A stretch of 10,374 bases of DNA from Microbacterium sp. (lineage in GTDB: Bacteria; Actinomycetota; Actinomycetes; Actinomycetales; Microbacteriaceae): contig DQHP01000018.1 in NCBI GenBank assembly GCA_003524435.1, positions 1 through 10,374 of the forward strand, in the 5' to 3' direction. Position 1 is the stretch's first letter. Every line of letters begins with the position of its first letter. The notes under the pieces were generated by a model. The model was not told where the DNA came from. It made no database searches and saw only the letters and a program-made list of their open reading frames with translations. Shown piece after piece: positions 7,419-10,374 of the stretch. Position numbers and translations under genes: made by a program.

Positions 7419-7783
7419 CGGGCCGGCCTCTTTCGCCCCAGTCGCACACCGAACGCCGCAGCGCCGATGCCGAGCACCAGACTCGCTAGCGCGTAAGCGG
7501 CGGCGATGAGCGGGGCATCCCCCCACATTTCCACGCTGTCAACTGCGAAAGCACTATAGGTAGTGAATCCGCCCAGGATTCCGGTGCCGAGGAAAACGCG
7601 CAGATCAGATGAGCCCGGAATCCGCGCGGCGAGCACTCCGATAAGCAACGCACCGACGATGTTGACGACCAACGTCGAGAGGGGAAAGGATCCGATACTC
7701 GGCACCAGGAGATCCGCGCCCAGTCGCGCCGCCGTTCCCAGCATCCCGCCAAAACAGACGAGTAATACGCGGCGGACGGTCAC
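7415..7783 (-). CDS. crcB: Fluoride channel subunit CrcB/Fluc (first of a pair)
   Basis: This is the partner Fluc subunit, 122 residues and four helices, ending in a basic tail (GRKRPAR). Visible signatures are GGMLGTAARLG (12-22), pore Asn41 in NIVGALLIG, and GGFTTYSAFAVD (71-82). In the TM3 box the first aromatic is Tyr76 and the second is Phe79, complementary to the other subunit. Adjacent paired crcB genes in Gram-positive bacteria usually make an obligate heterodimer that protects the cytoplasm from fluoride. The start is GTG 7783. There is no ribosome site, but a -10-like TAGACT lies 6 nt upstream, so the mRNA is probably leaderless. That leaves no room for a fluoride riboswitch, and none is recognisable upstream. 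Confidence 0.9.
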   Translation of the reverse strand: MTVRRVLLVCFGGMLGTAARLGADLLVPSIGSFPLSTLVVNIVGALLIGVLAARIPGSSDLRVFLGTGILGGFTTYSAFAVDSVEMWGDAPLIAAAYALASLVLGIGAAAFGVRLGRKRPAR

Positions 7784-7789
7784 CCCGCG

Positions 7790-7795
7790 AGTCTA
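7790..7795 (-). promoter_or_regulatory. -10 element TAGACT for the crcB pair, probably leaderless
   Basis: Read leftward, TAGACT fits TANNNT and is followed by six bases (CGCGGG) and then the GTG start at 7783. Transcription should begin at or beside the start codon. The region about 17 nt upstream (GTCAGC) is a poor -35 match. Confidence 0.45.
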
Positions 7796-7848
7796 GTCTC
7801 GGCTCCAAAAGCGCTGACGGTCGCGGAAGGCACGAAAGCCCTGCAGGC

Positions 7849-7936
7849 CCTGCATAACTCCGGAGATTTTTCGCCGTTCGCTGAGTTTTGGGCGCGATGA
7901 GAGGGCGATCGCCCTGAATCTCCGGAGTTATGCGGG
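7849..7936. repeat. Large palindromic element with 17-bp perfect arms (terminator or dispersed REP/MITE-like repeat)
   Basis: The left arm GCATAACTCCGGAGATT (7852-7868) is the exact reverse complement of 7917-7933. A G-T wobble (7851/7934) and two more C-G pairs extend the outside to 7849 and 7936. Each arm contains the palindrome CTCCGGAG. The 48-bp centre holds a second, perfect 14-bp palindrome, AGGGCGATCGCCCT (7902-7915). Placed just after merR, it could act as a terminator, although no T-tract follows. The size and symmetry also fit a mobile palindromic repeat. No transposase and no clear target duplication are seen. Confidence 0.7.
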
Positions 7937-7973
7937 CAATAGACGGGTTAAAGGGCGGGCAATAGACGGGTTA
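7932..7973. repeat. 19-bp direct repeat, 23-bp period, at the merR stop codon
   Basis: GCGGGCAATAGACGGGTTA occurs at 7932-7950 and again at 7955-7973 with no mismatch. The second copy supplies the TAA stop of the leftward merR gene (7971-7973). The first copy abuts and slightly overlaps the right arm of the palindromic element. Confidence 0.85.
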
Positions 7974-8750
7974 GAGGTTCGCCTCGGCGTAGATGCGCAG
8001 TGCGTCGCGGACGAACTCGGCACCGCGGGTGCCACCGTCGGCTGTCGCGTAGTTCGCCCCAAAGCGCGGGTCTGCGACATACATCTCGCCAAGACCGATG
8101 ACATAGGCCTTGGTATCGCCACTGGGAGCAGTTGCTGGCGTGCCGGGCACGCTCGTCAGCCATTCGACATGGCGTCGCGCGACATCCTGTGCTTCTGCGG
8201 ATAGGGGATCAACGCCACTCTCGGCCACGGCGATCCAGCTGCCGTTGAGGTCGGCGACACGCGCCTGCCAAGTCGCGCGCTCCTCGTCAGAGAGCCCTTG
8301 CCACCAGTTGTCGCCGTCGGCGTATGCCTTCTTGCCCCAGCGCTCCTCGACCTCTTCCTTGTACTGCGTGTGGTCGAAACCGTCGAACATGTTCTCTGCC
8401 ATGAGAGATTCACCTGCTTTCAATCTGTCGATGGTGGATGCAACTGATGCGATCTGTCGCGTCAGCCTGTGCTGCTCGTCGCGCAGGTACGCGAGATGCG
8501 TTTCCAGAGCGGATTCCTCGCGCTTCTCCCGCTCGAGCACATCAGCGATCTGCGACAGACCGAGCCCGAGCTCTCGCAGCAGCAGAATTCGCTGCAACCG
8601 CACGAGGGCGCTCTCGTCGTAGTGCCGATAACCGTTGTGCGCGATGCGCGACGGCTTGAGCAGCCCGATGTCGTCATAGTGGCGAAGCGTTCTACTCGTC
8701 GTCGAAGCGAGCCGGGCGATCTCTTGGATTGACCAGTCGCTTGAGCTCAC
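7971..8750 (-). CDS. MerR-family regulator with TipAS-type drug-sensing domain
   Basis: This is a TipAL-like transcriptional regulator of 259 residues. Numbered from GTG 8750, the winged helix-turn-helix comprises SIQEIARLASTTSRTLRHYD (7-26) and the DIGLLKPSR wing start (27-35). A long dimerisation coiled coil follows (about 68-112), then a TipAS domain (about 117-257) with NMFDGFDHTQYKEEVEERWG, DNWWQGLS and a C-terminal FVRDALRIYAEANL. TipAS domains bind bulky amphipathic antibiotics and switch on resistance genes. The whole protein contains no cysteine, unlike Streptomyces TipAS, which captures thiopeptides through one. The start is GTG 8750 because AAGGAGG sits 5 nt upstream. ATG 8768 (265 residues) is in frame but lacks a ribosome site and lies at the predicted transcription start. 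The gene has its own MerR-type promoter and is divergent from the DUF4097 operon. No obvious resistance target adjoins it except possibly crcB and the RND pump downstream. Confidence 0.9.
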   Translation of the reverse strand: MSSSDWSIQEIARLASTTSRTLRHYDDIGLLKPSRIAHNGYRHYDESALVRLQRILLLRELGLGLSQIADVLEREKREESALETHLAYLRDEQHRLTRQIASVASTIDRLKAGESLMAENMFDGFDHTQYKEEVEERWGKKAYADGDNWWQGLSDEERATWQARVADLNGSWIAVAESGVDPLSAEAQDVARRHVEWLTSVPGTPATAPSGDTKAYVIGLGEMYVADPRFGANYATADGGTRGAEFVRDALRIYAEANL

Positions 8751-8755
8751 AGCAT

Positions 8756-8762
8756 CCTCCTT
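8756..8762 (-). promoter_or_regulatory. Ribosome binding site that sets the merR start
   Basis: Read leftward this is AAGGAGG, a full Shine-Dalgarno match, 5 nt (ATGCT) before GTG 8750. It sits downstream of ATG 8768, so an annotation that starts at the ATG would bury it inside the gene. Confidence 0.65.
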
Positions 8763-8774
8763 GTTCATACGACA

Positions 8775-8805
8775 ACCATAAAAGTTGACGTTGCGTCAAG
8801 GTCAA
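8775..8805 (-). promoter_or_regulatory. MerR-type promoter with operator dyad in a 19-bp spacer
   Basis: Read leftward, a -35 box TTGACC (8805-8800) and a -10 box TATGGT (8780-8775) are separated by 19 bp instead of the usual 17. The spacer contains the perfect dyad TTGACG-CAA-CGTCAA (8799-8785). This is the classic layout by which MerR proteins twist an over-long promoter into an active shape. The transcription start should fall near 8768, giving a leader of about 18 nt that carries the AAGGAGG site. Autoregulation by the adjacent MerR protein is the natural inference. Confidence 0.75.
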
Positions 8806-8855
8806 GTAGGCCTCCTGCCTCCTTCGAATCGAGCGAAAAATTTGATGATGCAACT

Positions 8856-8897
8856 CGCGATATATCGTGTTATTCTTCTTCAACGCGATATATCGCG
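8856..8897. promoter_or_regulatory. Twin palindromic operators for the DUF4097-padR operon
   Basis: CGCGATATATCGTG (8856-8869) and CGCGATATATCGCG (8884-8897) match at 13 of 14 positions, and the second is a perfect palindrome. Their centres are 28 bp apart, and the second ends 23 nt before the ATG at 8921. An extended -10-like TGTTATTCT (8868-8876) lies between them, so bound protein would cover the promoter. AT-rich palindromes of this sort suit PadR dimers, and a PadR gene is second in the operon, so autorepression is inferred. Confidence 0.6.
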
Positions 8898-8920
8898 ACT
8901 TACAACGATCAGGAGTGAAC

Positions 8921-9760
8921 ATGACCGAGAAGTGGCTCATCGCCCCCGGCGAGGAACGCGTCATCGACATCGCCCAGGCCTCCCGACTCAAGGTTGGTTT
9001 GGTCGGCGGCCAGGTTGATGTCATCGCACACGACGAACCCGGCATCCGCATTGAAGTGCACGGCGTCACCATCAAAGATTTGCGTATCGAATCCAACGGC
9101 AGCGAGATCGAAATCGATCATCCGCAGCTGGGCTGGGACAATTTTCTCGAAGTATTTCGCAACTTCGGATCCGGCGGCCCTCGCGCTGAGGTCAGCGTTG
9201 CAGTCCCCCGCAGCATCGCGCTGAATCTCGGCGTAGTCAGCGCTGGCGCGCTCGTCTCTGGGCTGACCAATGACGCGCGTCTCAACACCGTCTCTGGCGA
9301 CATCATCGTCGACACGCACACCGGTGACTTGACCCTGAACTCGGTGTCCGGGGATGTGCAGGTGCGCGGGCTCACCGGCTCTGCCACTGCGAACAGCGTC
9401 TCCGGCGACGTGGCAATTACCGGATCCGTCCGAAAGGCGACCATCGACACCGTCTCTGGCAGTATCTGGGTGGATGCCACGGGCGCAGTGAACACGATCA
9501 GCTTGAACACTGTCGCCGGCAACAGCACGATTCGCCTCGAAGAAACGTTGCCAGCGAACTTCTCCGTGCGCTCGATGAGCGGCGGCATCCTCATTGACGG
9601 CATCGATCGCGGCAATAGCGGGCCGACCAGCTACACCGGATCGACCGGCGAGCTCGCAGGATCGTTTGTCGACATCCGCGCGAACTCTGTCTCCGGCGAC
9701 CTGGCGGTGCTCCGCCAGCCACTGACCTCGGTTGCTGACGACGCGGAGTGGGACTCATGA
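8921..9760 (+). CDS. DUF4097-family beta-strand-repeat protein
   Basis: This is a 279-residue protein with no signal peptide or membrane helix, so probably cytoplasmic. After a 100-residue head, it shows a ladder of related motifs: NTVSGDI (122), NSVSGDV (140), NSVSGDV (158), DTVSGSI (176), NTVAGNS (196), RSMSGGI (217) and NSVSGDL (255). The first four are exactly 18 residues apart, as expected for rungs of a right-handed beta-solenoid or stacked adhesin-like sheet. This is the DUF4097 (putative adhesin) signature. The molecular function of the family is not established. The start is ATG 8921, with AGGAG (8911-8915) 5 nt upstream. A longer frame from GTG 8867 would run through the operators and is rejected. 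The stop overlaps the padR start as ATGA, so the two are made together, which suggests a shared role, perhaps in sensing envelope or drug stress. Confidence 0.88.
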   Translation: MTEKWLIAPGEERVIDIAQASRLKVGLVGGQVDVIAHDEPGIRIEVHGVTIKDLRIESNGSEIEIDHPQLGWDNFLEVFRNFGSGGPRAEVSVAVPRSIALNLGVVSAGALVSGLTNDARLNTVSGDIIVDTHTGDLTLNSVSGDVQVRGLTGSATANSVSGDVAITGSVRKATIDTVSGSIWVDATGAVNTISLNTVAGNSTIRLEETLPANFSVRSMSGGILIDGIDRGNSGPTSYTGSTGELAGSFVDIRANSVSGDLAVLRQPLTSVADDAEWDS

Positions 9761-10374
9761 CCCCCGCTGTCTTCTCCCACGGCGACCTGCGCCTTTATCT
9801 GCTGTCGCTGCTGGCCGAAGCTCCGCAGCACGGCTACGGCATCATCCAGGCGCTCACCGACCGCACCGGCGGCACCTACACGCCCAGCGCCGGAACGATC
9901 TATCCACGACTGGCGAAGCTCGAGGAAGAGGGCCTCGTCACCAAGACGATCGACGGACGCACCACGATCTACGCGATCACGGATGCCGGGCGCGCAGAGC
10001 TCGAAAGCCGCGAGGGTGATCTCGCTGGTATCGAGTCCGACCTCGCCGATTCGGTGCGACTGATTGCGAATGAAGTCAGGCAAAGCGTCCAGGATGCGAT
10101 GAAGAGTCTCCGCGCGGATCTCGCTGCGGCGACGCACGATGAGCGCAACGCCGCGAACGCGAGGCCGCGATCGTCAACGCGGACTCCGGACAGCAAAAGC
10201 AGCAGCCGCGAACAGTTGCAGCGCGCGGATGCCTCGATCAATGCGTTCCGCGCCCGAGTGCGCACCGATATGCGCACGCATGTGGCGCGCGGTGGCGTTT
10301 TGGTAGAGGCTGCGGTCACCGAGCTCGATTCAGCTCTGGATGCCGCGGCCCGTGCCCTCACGCGAGCGCTAGGC
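9757..10374 (+). CDS. PadR-family transcriptional regulator (3' end beyond window)
   Basis: The frame from ATG 9757 is open for 206 codons to the window edge. The N-terminal winged helix (about 7-80) shows the PadR hallmarks: DLRLYLLSLLAEAPQHGYGI, TPSAGTIYPRLAKLEEEGLV, and a wing with GRTTIYAITDAGRAEL. PadR proteins are usually dimeric repressors released by a ligand. The rest (about 85-206) is helical and Ala/Arg-rich, interrupted by a polar Ser/Arg/Thr linker (about 135-150), and is longer than the minimal PadR-s1 C-terminal helix. It resembles the extended PadR proteins found in actinobacteria. The start overlaps the DUF4097 stop by 4 bp (ATGA), indicating translational coupling. The likely target is the twin palindrome before 8921. 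The true C-terminus is not visible. Confidence 0.87.
   Translation, partial: MTPAVFSHGDLRLYLLSLLAEAPQHGYGIIQALTDRTGGTYTPSAGTIYPRLAKLEEEGLVTKTIDGRTTIYAITDAGRAELESREGDLAGIESDLADSVRLIANEVRQSVQDAMKSLRADLAAATHDERNAANARPRSSTRTPDSKSSSREQLQRADASINAFRARVRTDMRTHVARGGVLVEAAVTELDSALDAAARALTRALG

Larger units (their letters stand above)
7784..7970. other. Gene-free gap between merR and crcB with repeats
   Basis: These 187 bp follow the merR stop and precede the leaderless crcB promoter. No reading frame of note is present. They hold the palindromic element at 7849-7936, most of the direct repeat at 7932-7973 and the crcB -10 box. Confidence 0.7.

Noticed and set aside
7419..7526. A 36-codon N-terminal extension of the downstream crcB
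   Set aside because: It overlaps the other crcB in a different frame and has no membrane-protein character; the family-like protein starts at ATG 7418 in an ATGA overlap.
7784..7850. Possible fluoride riboswitch upstream of the crcB pair
   Set aside because: I see no fluoride-motif landmarks, and the -10 box 6 nt before the GTG leaves no leader to hold one.
8867..8920. Upstream GTG start for the DUF4097 gene
   Set aside because: The added residues run through the twin operators and promoter, and ATG 8921 has AGGAG at ideal spacing.
9732..10019. A 95-codon frame over the start of padR
   Set aside because: A +2-frame shadow; the frame from ATG 9757 gives clear PadR winged-helix motifs and an ATGA overlap.

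Overview
The window looks like chromosome from a high-GC actinobacterium, most likely Microbacteriaceae (Microbacterium or a close relative). This rests on the GC-rich coding sequence, frequent GTG and TTG starts, two promoters whose -10 box sits 6-7 nt before a start codon (leaderless genes), and proteins that read like members of that group. The assignment is inferred from sequence style, not from a search. No rRNA, tRNA, CRISPR array, insertion sequence or phage gene is visible.

Layout. At the left edge is the start of a leftward gene for a basic Arg/Gly-rich protein, cut by the window (1-215). It is divergent from a rightward aldose 1-epimerase family gene (504-1400), which converges on a leftward HelD/HelR-type RNA polymerase-recycling ATPase (1428-3605). 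About 200 bp carrying six copies of a 7-mer arranged as inverted repeats separates helR from the next upstream leftward gene, a 1054-residue RND efflux permease (3816-6980). Upstream of that, still leftward, are two overlapping crcB genes for the two subunits of a fluoride channel (7059-7418 and 7415-7783). A gene-free stretch (7784-7970) then carries a large palindromic element and a 23-bp-period direct repeat. Next is a leftward MerR regulator with a TipAS-type drug-sensing domain (7971-8750). A divergent promoter region (8751-8920) follows. Finally there is a rightward two-gene operon: a cytoplasmic DUF4097 beta-repeat protein (8921-9760) and a PadR regulator (9757-10374, cut by the right edge), joined by an ATGA overlap.

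How it fits together. Several genes suit a stress and toxicant-response neighbourhood: HelR (RNA polymerase rescue, linked to rifamycin tolerance in relatives), an RND pump, fluoride export, and a TipA-like regulator. The regulatory DNA is the clearest part. The MerR gene has a 19-bp-spacer promoter with a perfect operator dyad between -35 and -10, the standard MerR autoregulatory design. The DUF4097-padR operon has two near-identical CGCGATATATCG palindromes 28 bp apart just before its first gene, suggesting PadR autoregulation. The least understood parts are the DUF4097-PadR pair, the 7-mer array upstream of helR and the palindromic element at 7849-7936.
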